Source: a virus
Virus record (IMG/VR): IMGVR_UViG_3300030380_003376
Location: 1 to 46,062 of that record
Direction: 5' to 3' (one strand)
DNA length: 46,062 nucleotides
Shown: positions 7,151 through 14,677 of the stretch, in pieces
How positions within the stretch are numbered: position 1 is the first letter of the stretch
Layout of the letters: every line of letters starts with the position of its first letter
Notes under the pieces: generated by a model
The model's database searches: none
Told to the model about the DNA's origin: nothing
The model's input: only the letters and a program-made list of their open reading frames with translations
Program-made: the position numbers and the translations under genes

Positions 7151-9316
7151 GTGACCATTAAAAACAGACTTCCTTTAGCTCTTAGCTATGACAGTAACGA
7201 CAATCCTTCTGGACTTGCAGAGTTTTTAGTCAGCAGCACTGATTTAGCTGATGTAGCTACTAATCACATACCTACTCAAAATCAAGTCTTAGCTTTCTCT
7301 GCCGTTGGGGATGGTACTTTCTTGTATGCGCCTTCAACCTTAACCAATACCGATCCAGGCGTAACAAAGATAGTTGCTGGGACCAATATTTCGATATCAC
7401 CAACTAATGGATTAGGAGAGGTAACCATAACCAATACAGGAGGTGGTGGAGGTGCTAGTTTTCCCACTGGATCCACAGGTGATATTTTATACTATGCTGC
7501 GGACGGTACGAGCTTAACACCCATAGATCCAACTGTAACTCCATTAAATCTCGCTACTACTGGTTACGTAGCAGACGAGCTAGCTTCCTATGCTACGAAC
7601 TCTAATCTAGCTGCTACAGGTCTATCTTTAATCAATACACAAACTGCTTTAGCGACTACGGGAGCGGCTTTAATCAACACGCAAACTGCTTTAGCGACTA
7701 CAGGGGCAGCTTTAATCAACACACAAACTGCTTTAGCTGCTACGGGAGCAGCTTTAATCAATACACAAACTGATCTAGCTGCTACAGGACTATCTCTAAT
7801 CAATACACAAACTGATTTAGCTGCTACAGGCCTATCTCTAATCAACACGCAAACTGATTTAGCTGCTACAGGACTATCTTTAATCAATACACAAACTGAT
7901 TTAGCTGCTACAGGACTATCTTTAATCAATACACAAACTGATCTAGCTGCTACGGGTCTATCTCTAATCAATACACAAACTGCTTTAGCTGCTACGGGAG
8001 CGGCTTTAGCGACTACAGGGGCAGCTTTAGCAACCACAAATACCAATTTAGCTGCCACAGGTCTATCTCTATTCAATACGCAAACTGCTTTAGCGACTAC
8101 AGGGGCGCTGCTAGCCACTGCCCTTCAAAAGCCTTCCACGGGTGCTGAAGGTGAACTTCTGGTCCTCGGTGATTCCGGTAACAATACGACCACTACCTCA
8201 GTTTCAGACTTCCTAACAGGCAATAGTATTGTTACCTTTTCAAATTTTGGTAATCAGCTAACCAATAACGATGGTCTAACTAAAACAGAAGCCGCAAGTT
8301 TCTCCTCTACGTTGTTTGCTTCTGCTGCTTTCACTACTGCCGATGGTCGAGCCTTTATTAATAGTAACGCTGACTTATCCAATGTAGGCAAGGTTCTTAC
8401 TACCACCCCCACGGATGGACAGGTCCTTGCCTATGACGGTAATAATTGGGCACCTAAAACTATCGTTGGAGGATTTGGTTTAATATCGCCGGGAGCAAAA
8501 CTTGAAGGCGCGGAGCTTGTTCTTGAAACAAGCAACGTAATTACCACTCCTCCTGGAACTACCGGAAAGGGAGATGCTAACACTAACAAGCTGTTAGCAT
8601 TCTCAGGTACAGATGCGTCGTCTACAAAGTTCGTAGGAAGTGAGTTTGGTATTGAGTTGATACAACAACCCGATCAAGCTATTACAGCAGGTGATAATTT
8701 TATATACTTTTCTGCTGATTTAAATGATGGTGGAACATCTGGCCCTGTAGCTACATCCCTAAACAGTAATGTTAAAAGTTTTATAGAAAATGGAAGTGGC
8801 ACTAGTGTTGGTGTCCCTCAAGTTCTTCATAGGCAAGTTGGAGCCCCGGTAGCATCGTCTAACTCTACTAGCCTTGCAGAGCTTGTATCTTTTACTCTAC
8901 CTGCTAACTACCTCGCATTGGGTGATATTGATATTAGGATTAGAGGCCGTCAGTTTGCACAGGGTTCAAACCTAAGATGGAATTTTAAAATAGCTGGGAC
9001 CAATATACTTAATTCCAATATATCTCAGGGCACCTTCTCAGATTTTACTGTGTATAATATGCATATTCAGATATCAAAAACGGCAACTGATAAGCAGTTA
9101 GTAACCGCTAATTTTACACAATCGACAGGCTCAAGCTCGGCGGCTGGTAAAGGTAGTTGGGCAGGTACACACCGCGTCGGTCAAATCACAAATGATGGTG
9201 TTACCGCTGATGAGAGCACTGCATTAGCTTTATCTCTTGAGGCTCAACAAGCTAATTCGGCGCAAACAGTCACCGTGGATCAGTTTAGAGTTACTCTAAT
9301 GCCTGATCCGGCCTAA
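7151..9316 (+). CDS. Tail fibre-like protein with tandem 14-residue repeats
   Basis: A 721-residue protein starting at GTG. Residues 1-150 are beta-rich and Gly/Ser/Thr-rich. From about 153 to 320 the chain is a tandem repeat of the 14-residue unit LAATGLSLINTQTD, two heptads with small or aliphatic residues at the core positions. Such L-x2-TG-x2-L repeats are seen in trimeric shafts of marine phage fibres. Residues about 320-560 hold smaller domains linked by glycines, including FLTGNSIVTFSNFGNQLTNN and VLTTTPTDGQVLAYDG-type segments often found in fibres. The end (about 560-721) looks like a beta-sandwich tip. It probably binds the host surface. It ends 4 bases into the 3' end of the opposite-strand gene. 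Confidence 0.85.
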   Translation: MTIKNRLPLALSYDSNDNPSGLAEFLVSSTDLADVATNHIPTQNQVLAFSAVGDGTFLYAPSTLTNTDPGVTKIVAGTNISISPTNGLGEVTITNTGGGGGASFPTGSTGDILYYAADGTSLTPIDPTVTPLNLATTGYVADELASYATNSNLAATGLSLINTQTALATTGAALINTQTALATTGAALINTQTALAATGAALINTQTDLAATGLSLINTQTDLAATGLSLINTQTDLAATGLSLINTQTDLAATGLSLINTQTDLAATGLSLINTQTALAATGAALATTGAALATTNTNLAATGLSLFNTQTALATTGALLATALQKPSTGAEGELLVLGDSGNNTTTTSVSDFLTGNSIVTFSNFGNQLTNNDGLTKTEAASFSSTLFASAAFTTADGRAFINSNADLSNVGKVLTTTPTDGQVLAYDGNNWAPKTIVGGFGLISPGAKLEGAELVLETSNVITTPPGTTGKGDANTNKLLAFSGTDASSTKFVGSEFGIELIQQPDQAITAGDNFIYFSADLNDGGTSGPVATSLNSNVKSFIENGSGTSVGVPQVLHRQVGAPVASSNSTSLAELVSFTLPANYLALGDIDIRIRGRQFAQGSNLRWNFKIAGTNILNSNISQGTFSDFTVYNMHIQISKTATDKQLVTANFTQSTGSSSAAGKGSWAGTHRVGQITNDGVTADESTALALSLEAQQANSAQTVTVDQFRVTLMPDPA
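7607..8110 (+). repeat. 42-base in-frame tandem repeat in the fibre gene
   Basis: Nine consecutive 42-base units run from 7607 to 7984, each coding LAATG(L/A)(S/A)LINTQT(D/A) or a close variant. They are followed by three 21-base half-units, one more full unit (8048-8089) and a further half-unit to 8110. Differences between units are mainly third-base changes, plus two alternating blocks: a GAALI form in units 2-4 and a GLSLI form in unit 1 and units 5-9. The repeat is coding and has no unique spacers. Confidence 0.95.
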
Positions 9317-9558
9317 CCTAGAAGCATATCACCACGCTTAAGGGAATTGAACAAGCGGGTGTAAAACAGTTCACGAAGAGAATCTAACTCTCGCAAAACA
9401 CTCGTCAAGTTCCTCACAGTTGTTTCTGTAATCTTTTCATCATCCTTGATGCCTTTTAGGATATCTGTGCAGGCATCAAGCATGTTCTGCTGATCTTTAG
9501 TAATCTTGTTGATTGTATCGATCTGCGCTTCTTTTGTAATAATTTCAGAATCGGACAT
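9313..9558 (-). CDS. Small helical protein of unknown function
   Basis: An 81-residue protein, almost all helical by composition, with a likely coiled coil across about residues 15-70 (QQNMLDACTDILKGIKDDEK and LTSVLRELDSLRELFYTRLF). I see no membrane segment and no motif I recognise. Its ATG at 9558 lies 14 bases inside the UvsW-type helicase gene, so it is the second gene of a two-gene minus-strand operon. Its TAG at 9313 overlaps the fibre stop codon. In T4 the uvsW region also contains small uvsY-linked genes, but I cannot claim homology. Confidence 0.75.
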   Translation of the reverse strand: MSDSEIITKEAQIDTINKITKDQQNMLDACTDILKGIKDDEKITETTVRNLTSVLRELDSLRELFYTRLFNSLKRGDMLLG

Positions 9559-10930
9559 TGTGTACCTCGAACTTTAGTCTTTTATAGTGTTGTATTCTTT
9601 GTTTTGAGTGATTCTCTAGGTAAGGAATTCGATCATAGAAATCGTAGAAATACATAGTATCTTTACCGTCTGCTTTACGGATACCTCTACCCAAACCCTG
9701 CAACGTTGGGACCTCGCCTGATAACCCTCTAGCATTAATCATGTGTGTAATCTCATCAATGCTAATACCAGTTTGCATAACGTTAGTGCCAATTATCGTA
9801 GCAGCCTTATCATCTTTTACGAACTTGGTTATAATATCATATCTACTATCAATATCATCTTTTCCTTCGATAGTATAGCAGTTACTAATTCTTTCTTGTA
9901 AGTTCTCAATGTGCTGCAAGTTTTTTACAAGAATTAAGATCTTAGCATTAGTATTAGATTGATATACTTTTGATACAATATCCTTAATTTTATCATTACG
10001 GATATCACAGTTTACCACGTATTGATCATAAATATCAAGGTAAGTTAAGTCATTATCAACAGATGATGTAGGAGTGTTATCTACAACTTGAATTATGGGC
10101 TTTGCAAGAGCACCATCTTTGATTAGATCCTCTGCTGTCCGAGTCGTGTATACAGGTCCAAAAGCTCCCTCTAATACCATCCTGGCGTTAATATCCTTTG
10201 CATTATCTCTTGGAGGTGTGGCAGTGAATGCGAGCCTGTAGGAAGCATTAGGGAAGCTTTCGATAGCTGCTATGGTTGTCTCGCCCTTGCAGAACTGGTG
10301 TGCTTCGTCAACCATCAATACCTCAGTATCTTGTAGGTGTGTATCAACAATACGCTCAATACTTTGAACTGTTGAAAGCATTACCTGACCGGGAAGATAG
10401 CCCTCTCCTGAGTTATAACCCAGATTCTTTATACCGCACCTCTTAAAAAATTCATAAGTTTGATTTAAAATTCCTTTCTCTCTGAAAAGAACAACCACTT
10501 TTGGATTGTCTCCCCATTGAAGTGCAGCTATGCATCCTGCCATGATTAGAGTTTTACCTGAGCCTGTTGGACTATCAATAATCGCCCTTCTTCTTTTGAG
10601 ACACTGATCGATAGCCTTTTCTTGATATTCTCGATACTTGAAGTTTCCGGCTTCAGGTATGAAAAAGGGTTCTGATTCGAGCTTATTTTCCCATTCGATA
10701 TCAGTTACTCCGATATTAGTTAGATCTTTTAAAATACGAGTAAGAAGTCCTGTCCTAAACTTACCACTAGTTGCGAAGTATCTCTTCTTACCGTCCCATC
10801 GTCTTTTTTTATAGGCCGGTGAGTATTCATGGCCTGGGACTGGGAATGAATACTTTTCTTTTAAAGCCCCTATTATCTTGGGATTATCCGTCTCCAGCTT
10901 CGACGTTAAATTCCCTAATATTATTTTCAT
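9545..10930 (-). CDS. uvsW: UvsW-type superfamily 2 helicase
   Basis: A 461-residue helicase with a clear order of SF2 motifs: Walker A GSGKT (123-127), DEAH box VDEAH (207-211), motif III FTATPP (235-240) and motif VI QGLGRGIRK (411-419). The first 100 residues hold a small basic domain before the YREYQEKAID Q-type entry to the helicase core, the arrangement of T4 UvsW (503 residues). In T4, UvsW unwinds branched DNA and R-loops, drives the switch to recombination-dependent replication, and lies near uvsY, 25 and 26. Here a gp26-type gene is its divergent neighbour, 37 bases away, which supports the call. It is the first gene of the minus-strand pair. Confidence 0.9.
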   Translation of the reverse strand: MKIILGNLTSKLETDNPKIIGALKEKYSFPVPGHEYSPAYKKRRWDGKKRYFATSGKFRTGLLTRILKDLTNIGVTDIEWENKLESEPFFIPEAGNFKYREYQEKAIDQCLKRRRAIIDSPTGSGKTLIMAGCIAALQWGDNPKVVVLFREKGILNQTYEFFKRCGIKNLGYNSGEGYLPGQVMLSTVQSIERIVDTHLQDTEVLMVDEAHQFCKGETTIAAIESFPNASYRLAFTATPPRDNAKDINARMVLEGAFGPVYTTRTAEDLIKDGALAKPIIQVVDNTPTSSVDNDLTYLDIYDQYVVNCDIRNDKIKDIVSKVYQSNTNAKILILVKNLQHIENLQERISNCYTIEGKDDIDSRYDIITKFVKDDKAATIIGTNVMQTGISIDEITHMINARGLSGEVPTLQGLGRGIRKADGKDTMYFYDFYDRIPYLENHSKQRIQHYKRLKFEVHNVRF

Positions 10931-10967
10931 ATACTATAATAGTTTATCAAAAAACATTACAATCTTC

Positions 10968-11723
10968 ATGAGTAAACTTAAACAAGTACAACCTACGAAC
11001 TCAAATCAATATGATGAGTTATTAGATAAAATGTTTGCAGGAGTGGAGTCTCCTCAATCTCTTATCGTCGATCTACCCTCTAAAAGCAAATTCTACACTA
11101 ACGTAAAAGAAGTTGTGGTAACGCCTTTGACCTTTGAAGAAGAGACAAAAATCATTAATTCAAGAGGAAAGGGGAATGATGTTATTAATCTAATTCTTGA
11201 AAAATGCGTTAAAGGCATTGAAATATCTGAGCTTTTACAAATCGATAAACTTTTTCTTCTCATGAAGGTAAGAGAGGCGTCATATGGTGCGATCTATAAG
11301 TTTGATTTGGCCTGTCCTGCTTGTGCTGCTCAGATCAAGACAGAGATTGACATCGCTAATGACCTTAATGTCAACTACGTGTCCGATGACTTTGAGGACC
11401 CTCGTATGGTAACCTTACCTCAGTTAGGTGTCGAAGCTGTAGTAAGATTCCCTAGAAATCATGAGGAGGGATTTCACGCGGATGCTGAAAGTTTGGCCAA
11501 GAATTTATACAGATTTGTATTATCTCTAAACGGGGAGACCAACTCTGTATTCATCTCAAAAGCCATTAAAAGAATGCAAATTGCTGACGTTAAGACGATA
11601 GCTAATGAGGTGACCAAGGGTGAGTTTGGTTTAGATCCTAGATTCCTATTTGAGTGCCCCTCTTGCGGTCACAATACGATGATGGAAATACCTCTGGATG
11701 CAGGTTTTTTTTCGGTGACCTAA
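10968..11723 (+). CDS. gp26: Baseplate hub subunit, gp26-type, with zinc-ribbon-like cysteines
   Basis: A 251-residue product when read from the ATG at 10968 to TAA at 11723. An earlier in-frame ATG at 10878 would run into the helicase gene and adds poor sequence, so I prefer MSKLKQVQ. The chain has VDLPSKSKFY and VVVTPLTFEEETKI, typical of T4-type gp26 baseplate proteins (PF12322-like, my assignment from memory). It also has two cysteine pairs, C116PACA and C230PSCGH, that would make a zinc ribbon. The last codons read GGT TTT TTT TCG GTG ACC TAA. The reading frame ends abruptly after the second Cys pair, whereas the -1 frame continues with a helical domain. The end given here is therefore probably only one of two products. 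Confidence 0.85.
   Translation: MSKLKQVQPTNSNQYDELLDKMFAGVESPQSLIVDLPSKSKFYTNVKEVVVTPLTFEEETKIINSRGKGNDVINLILEKCVKGIEISELLQIDKLFLLMKVREASYGAIYKFDLACPACAAQIKTEIDIANDLNVNYVSDDFEDPRMVTLPQLGVEAVVRFPRNHEEGFHADAESLAKNLYRFVLSLNGETNSVFISKAIKRMQIADVKTIANEVTKGEFGLDPRFLFECPSCGHNTMMEIPLDAGFFSVT
11705..11712 (+). other. T8 slippery site, candidate -1 frameshift
   Basis: Eight Ts follow GG. In the gp26 frame this reads as T TTT TTT T, a heptamer (X XXY YYZ with X, Y and Z all T) on which both the P-site and A-site tRNAs can re-pair after a -1 shift. The zero frame stops nine bases after the run (TAA 11721-11723). The -1 frame is open to 11890. A run of eight Ts can also allow RNA polymerase slippage. I see no strong hairpin just downstream. 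Confidence 0.6.
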
Positions 11724-11890
11724 TAGACTCTTTATCCTTTGAGGAGTTGATGCGTCAAGCCTACATATTAGTAAGCAAGACTGGGTTTTCTTATTCAGAT
11801 GTAAAAAAGATGACTTCAAACGAGAGGATGGCCTTTCTAAATATGTATGTCGAAGAAATGAACCAGATGAAAAATGAGGCTTCAAAGTAA
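11705..11890 (+). CDS. -1 frame extension of the gp26-type gene (helical C-terminal domain)
   Basis: In the -1 frame after the T run the sequence codes FFFGDLIDSLSFEELMRQAY, then ILVSKTGFSYSDVKKMTSNE and a helical end. This is a compact helical domain with the pattern I associate with the C-terminal part of T4-type gp26 proteins (aromatic-S-x2-D-hydrophobic followed by an ERxxFL helix). Shifting at the T run would give about 307 residues. The TAA at 11888 overlaps the next ATG at 11890 (TAATG), as at other translated junctions in this operon, so this frame is evidently translated. It might instead start on its own at ATG 11750, where GAGGAG lies only three bases upstream, giving 46 residues. 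A sequencing error in the T run is a third possibility. Confidence 0.7.
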   Translation, partial: FFFGDLIDSLSFEELMRQAYILVSKTGFSYSDVKKMTSNERMAFLNMYVEEMNQMKNEASK

Positions 11891-12834
11891 TGAGAATTAA
11901 TGATAAAAAAGTAGATACTCGCCATGAGAGGCCCACGGTCTTAGGGCCTACGGCGTTAATCCTTTATTTTGTAAATGATGGTCAGTATCAGGACCCCCAT
12001 GCTATCAGCGGGGTTTCGATATTTGCTGCCTCGGACAACCAGTCACCAAGCTCGGTGGTAACTGCTGATGGAGAGATTGACCCTGCTGTAACTGGCAGTG
12101 TCTTGATGCATTTCTCCGCTCCAGGCGTCGTCGCTGATAACAGCTTGTATGATGCCAGCAACTACAACGCTAACTTTAATTCCTCTAGTGTATACAAGTT
12201 GGATAATGGGAAGTTTGCTTGTGTTCTTTTAGACAATACTACATTACCTAGTGGTATATTTAATCTTTCGGGCCAAACAGGCATAGATAACAGAGTTTCC
12301 TCCACTGGAAAGTACATTGATGTTTGGACAGTTCAAAGAGTTAATGGCTCTGATCTTGATACCATAATCAATGATTTCACATTAACAGAGGATCGATTCT
12401 TTGGAATTACTGAGCCTCTTCTTTTCAGAGTAAATACTCGCCTAGAGAACAATCACTTGGTACTAGGGTCTAAGGTAGATCTCAAGTTTGTTAATGAGTT
12501 CACTTTAGAAAACGCTAATGTTGACAGAAGTATAGTAAACTTGTTCAAGGAATCCCTTGTCATGGATCCCATGATTGAAATAGTGAAGAAGAATACTGAC
12601 AGGAACTTACCGTCTAGAGTTACCGTCTCGGGATACACGGACACCTCCGGTTTCATGGATGTGACATCTGAAAACACTGCGATCTTTACTTTTGACACTG
12701 ATGCCTTGAAGACTCACGCAGAAGTCGTTGCTGGCAACTTAGGATCGCTCACAGGAACATACGCTGTCAGACTTAAGTTTACCGCGTTGAATCAGACCAT
12801 CGTGTCAGATGATCTAGGATTCATTATTAGGTGA
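11890..12834 (+). CDS. Unknown, probably virion-associated beta-rich protein
   Basis: A 314-residue soluble protein with alternating hydrophobic residues suggesting beta-sandwich domains. Notable segments are ALILYFVNDGQYQDPHAISGVSIF near the start and FTFDTDALKTHAEVVAG with YAVRLKFTALNQTIVSDDLGFIIR at the end, which resembles an immunoglobulin-like or other beta-sandwich domain. I do not recognise the family. It begins in a TAATG overlap with the -1 frame gp26 extension, so it is part of the same small baseplate operon. It ends with 21 bases overlapping the opposite-strand primase gene. A baseplate or tail accessory role is inferred from position only. Confidence 0.8.
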   Translation: MRINDKKVDTRHERPTVLGPTALILYFVNDGQYQDPHAISGVSIFAASDNQSPSSVVTADGEIDPAVTGSVLMHFSAPGVVADNSLYDASNYNANFNSSSVYKLDNGKFACVLLDNTTLPSGIFNLSGQTGIDNRVSSTGKYIDVWTVQRVNGSDLDTIINDFTLTEDRFFGITEPLLFRVNTRLENNHLVLGSKVDLKFVNEFTLENANVDRSIVNLFKESLVMDPMIEIVKKNTDRNLPSRVTVSGYTDTSGFMDVTSENTAIFTFDTDALKTHAEVVAGNLGSLTGTYAVRLKFTALNQTIVSDDLGFIIR

Positions 12835-13752
12835 ACCTAGGAGGCATTCTAGGCTGTTGAGGGGCATTGTCTTCTCAGCAGTCTGCTTCAGGTAGTCAGG
12901 ACCCTTCTTTATCAAGACCTCATTCCAGTCTTTGAAACAATCAGGAGGAGTAACGGTTTGGACATTGTCCCTGCAAACCCAGTTGCTAAGTTGCAGGAAT
13001 TTATCTCTACCTTTCTGGCCAGCTTCGTCACTATCAAATGCACATACAAGAGGGCCTTGGTATTGGCTCAGTTGAAGCATCTGCTCACGACTCGTATAGC
13101 AGCTTAGGGTGGTTGTAGAATTTAACCCTACCGCTTGTAGGCTTAGGCAATCAAAGACTCCCTCAGTGACGTACAGAGGCTCATACGAGCTATATTCGTA
13201 AGGGTATAAGACTTGCGAACTTTTGAGATCCTTACAGTTCAAATACTTAGGCATTTCATCACCTAGAGCCCGAGCTTGAAAGTAGAACAATCGACCCTTT
13301 CGATTGATGAAAGGAATGATCAGCCTACCCTTGTAAGGGCCAGATTTTGCTAGCATAAACTTGGCGTTAGGAACCATTCTGTTCACAGCAAAGGGATGAT
13401 CTTCAACGAACTCAAAGTCCTTTGCGTCTTCGATGTTAGATTGGATCTTGTTGGTATCAAACCTGATGGGCTTGCGAATCTTGTCATTCTCGTTGAATTG
13501 CTCAAAGGCAAGATTGACCTTTGCCTCTGCATAAGAACACTTTTCCATCAGAACATATAGCTTGATGAAGTTTCCAGTCTCACCAGTCTTAAAGCATCTC
13601 CATAAGCCATTCTCGACATTGATGGACATGTGACGCTTATAGTCATTATTAATAAAGATAGATGGAACTACCATCTGTCTTCCGTCGCTCTCAAGCCTAT
13701 AATTAGAGGAGAACTTATCCAGACAGTACTTTCTAATATAGGAATCGTCCAT
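12814..13752 (-). CDS. DNA primase, TOPRIM type (DnaG/gp61-like)
   Basis: A 312-residue enzyme that makes RNA primers for lagging-strand synthesis. The N-terminal part has WRCFKTGETGNFIKLYVL, the shape of a primase zinc-binding domain, but with only one cysteine visible where several are usual. The core includes GRLIIPFINRKGRLFYFQARAL, then the TOPRIM motifs VTEGVFD (Glu197) and AFDSDEAG (Asp240, Asp242), which bind the catalytic metals. I chose ATG 13752; ATG 13755 just before it is equally possible, while the in-frame ATG at 13830 would lie wholly in the opposite gene. It diverges from the nuclease gene with one base between start codons. A short DnaG-family enzyme of this kind would work with a phage replicative helicase, not present here. 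Confidence 0.88.
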   Translation of the reverse strand: MDDSYIRKYCLDKFSSNYRLESDGRQMVVPSIFINNDYKRHMSINVENGLWRCFKTGETGNFIKLYVLMEKCSYAEAKVNLAFEQFNENDKIRKPIRFDTNKIQSNIEDAKDFEFVEDHPFAVNRMVPNAKFMLAKSGPYKGRLIIPFINRKGRLFYFQARALGDEMPKYLNCKDLKSSQVLYPYEYSSYEPLYVTEGVFDCLSLQAVGLNSTTTLSCYTSREQMLQLSQYQGPLVCAFDSDEAGQKGRDKFLQLSNWVCRDNVQTVTPPDCFKDWNEVLIKKGPDYLKQTAEKTMPLNSLECLLGSPNNES

Positions 13753-13753
13753 C

Positions 13754-14587
13754 ATGTTTATAAATAGTATTAGTGCCTCTAAGAGTGACATAATAGACCA
13801 GTGCCTGTGGAAATACAGACTGAGATACATCTTGCGACTGCCGGGATTCGGCGCGAAGAATGAGGATGCTTTGAACTTCGGATCCTTTATTCACAAGATA
13901 TTTGAGGTTGGATACAAAGAGAAAGATTTAAAGTCTTTACTTAAAATTGCTGAACAAGAGCGCCCAGTGTATAAGGTTCCGTTCCATGAAAACGACCGGA
14001 TGAAATGTTGCCTGGAGAACTTCCTGATGTGGAATCAAAAGCTGGGAGAGACGGTATCCACTGAACAGACTTTCAATATCCCTTTGGATAAGAAGCATGA
14101 GATTAACTTCATAGGGGTTATTGACCGAGTGATCAAGGGTTCAGATGGCGGATATCTGGTTATTGACTACAAGACATCCAAGCGAGAGAAGAAAAAGAAA
14201 ACCTTGATGGACGACAATCAGTTGAAAGGATATGCCTACGCTATCCATGAGACACATGGAGTTCCTTACAATAAGATATACTGTGCTCATTACTATCCTG
14301 TCACAGGGAACTTCGTAACTGTTAAGTTCTCCAAGTTTCAGGTTGATCGATGGAAGAAGCTACAGATCGAGAAGGTCTGGAGAATTCGTAAGAAGAAGAA
14401 GGATGAGTTCTGGGCTCAAGAAAACATTTTCTGTGACTGGTGTGAGTATAAGGAGGCTTGCCCTAAATTTCACTCAGATGAGCATGTCTGCAAGCGTATT
14501 GACGAGCAGAAGGAATTAAAGAAAGCTAGTAACAACGTAAAACCAGAAGACAAGAAGAAGAATGTCGATAGTCCCCTTAAGGGGTGA
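13754..14587 (+). CDS. PD-(D/E)XK nuclease with Fe-S cluster cysteines (RecB/Cas4-like)
   Basis: A 277-residue exonuclease-like protein. It opens with SISASKSDIIDQCLWKYRLR, the usual entry of RecB/AddB nuclease domains. It has His47 (FGSFIHKIFE), Asp124 (GVIDRV), Asp138 and Lys140 in VIDYKTSK (the D-x-K active site) and Gln156 (QLKGYAYA). Cysteines 17, 227, 230 and 236 give C-x209-C-x2-C-x5-C, the spacing of the AddB/Cas4 iron-sulphur staple that holds the two ends of the domain together. Residues after 240 are a charged tail. It sits between a primase and small genes and may act in recombination or DNA end processing, or degrade host DNA. There is no CRISPR array or Cas1 in view, so a CRISPR role is not supported. 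Confidence 0.9.
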   Translation: MFINSISASKSDIIDQCLWKYRLRYILRLPGFGAKNEDALNFGSFIHKIFEVGYKEKDLKSLLKIAEQERPVYKVPFHENDRMKCCLENFLMWNQKLGETVSTEQTFNIPLDKKHEINFIGVIDRVIKGSDGGYLVIDYKTSKREKKKKTLMDDNQLKGYAYAIHETHGVPYNKIYCAHYYPVTGNFVTVKFSKFQVDRWKKLQIEKVWRIRKKKKDEFWAQENIFCDWCEYKEACPKFHSDEHVCKRIDEQKELKKASNNVKPEDKKKNVDSPLKG

Positions 14588-14677
14588 CGAATATCCCATG
14601 GAGATGCCATTATTCTTGTTCTTGAACATGGCACGGTCAACGGCGTTTTCAATTTGTTGTTCTAATTCTTTATTCAT
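14516..14677 (-). CDS. Small membrane protein, 53 residues
   Basis: The minus frame starting at ATG 14677 reads MNKELEQQIENAVDRAMFKN, a short soluble stretch ISMGYSSPLKGT, then IDILLLVFWFYVVTSFL and TAA. The protein is an N-terminal amphipathic helix plus one C-terminal membrane span, a sensible layout for a small tail-anchored phage protein. Its start overlaps the stop of the upstream 99-residue gene by eight bases, which suggests translational coupling. Its last 72 bases run opposite to the end of the nuclease gene, whose charged tail codes the complementary strand. The function is unknown. It could act on host membrane or lysis control, but nothing shows this. Confidence 0.6.
   Translation of the reverse strand: MNKELEQQIENAVDRAMFKNKNNGISMGYSSPLKGTIDILLLVFWFYVVTSFL

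Noticed and set aside
7607-7984. Possible CRISPR-like array
   Set aside because: The 42-base units are adjacent without unique spacers and are in frame inside a fibre gene.
7588-8118. A 176-codon open frame on the minus strand
   Set aside because: It is the complement of the fibre tandem repeat; its open state follows from the periodic sequence, and its product is a low-complexity shadow.
10935-10940. TATAAT as a sigma-70 promoter for the gp26-type gene
   Set aside because: No -35 element at the usual distance, and TATAAT-like strings are common in this AT-rich gap.
13759-13766. Perfect T4 late box TATAAATA
   Set aside because: It lies just after the nuclease ATG, so a transcript from it would not contain that start; the gene's conserved N-terminal motif needs the earlier ATG. 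Probably chance.
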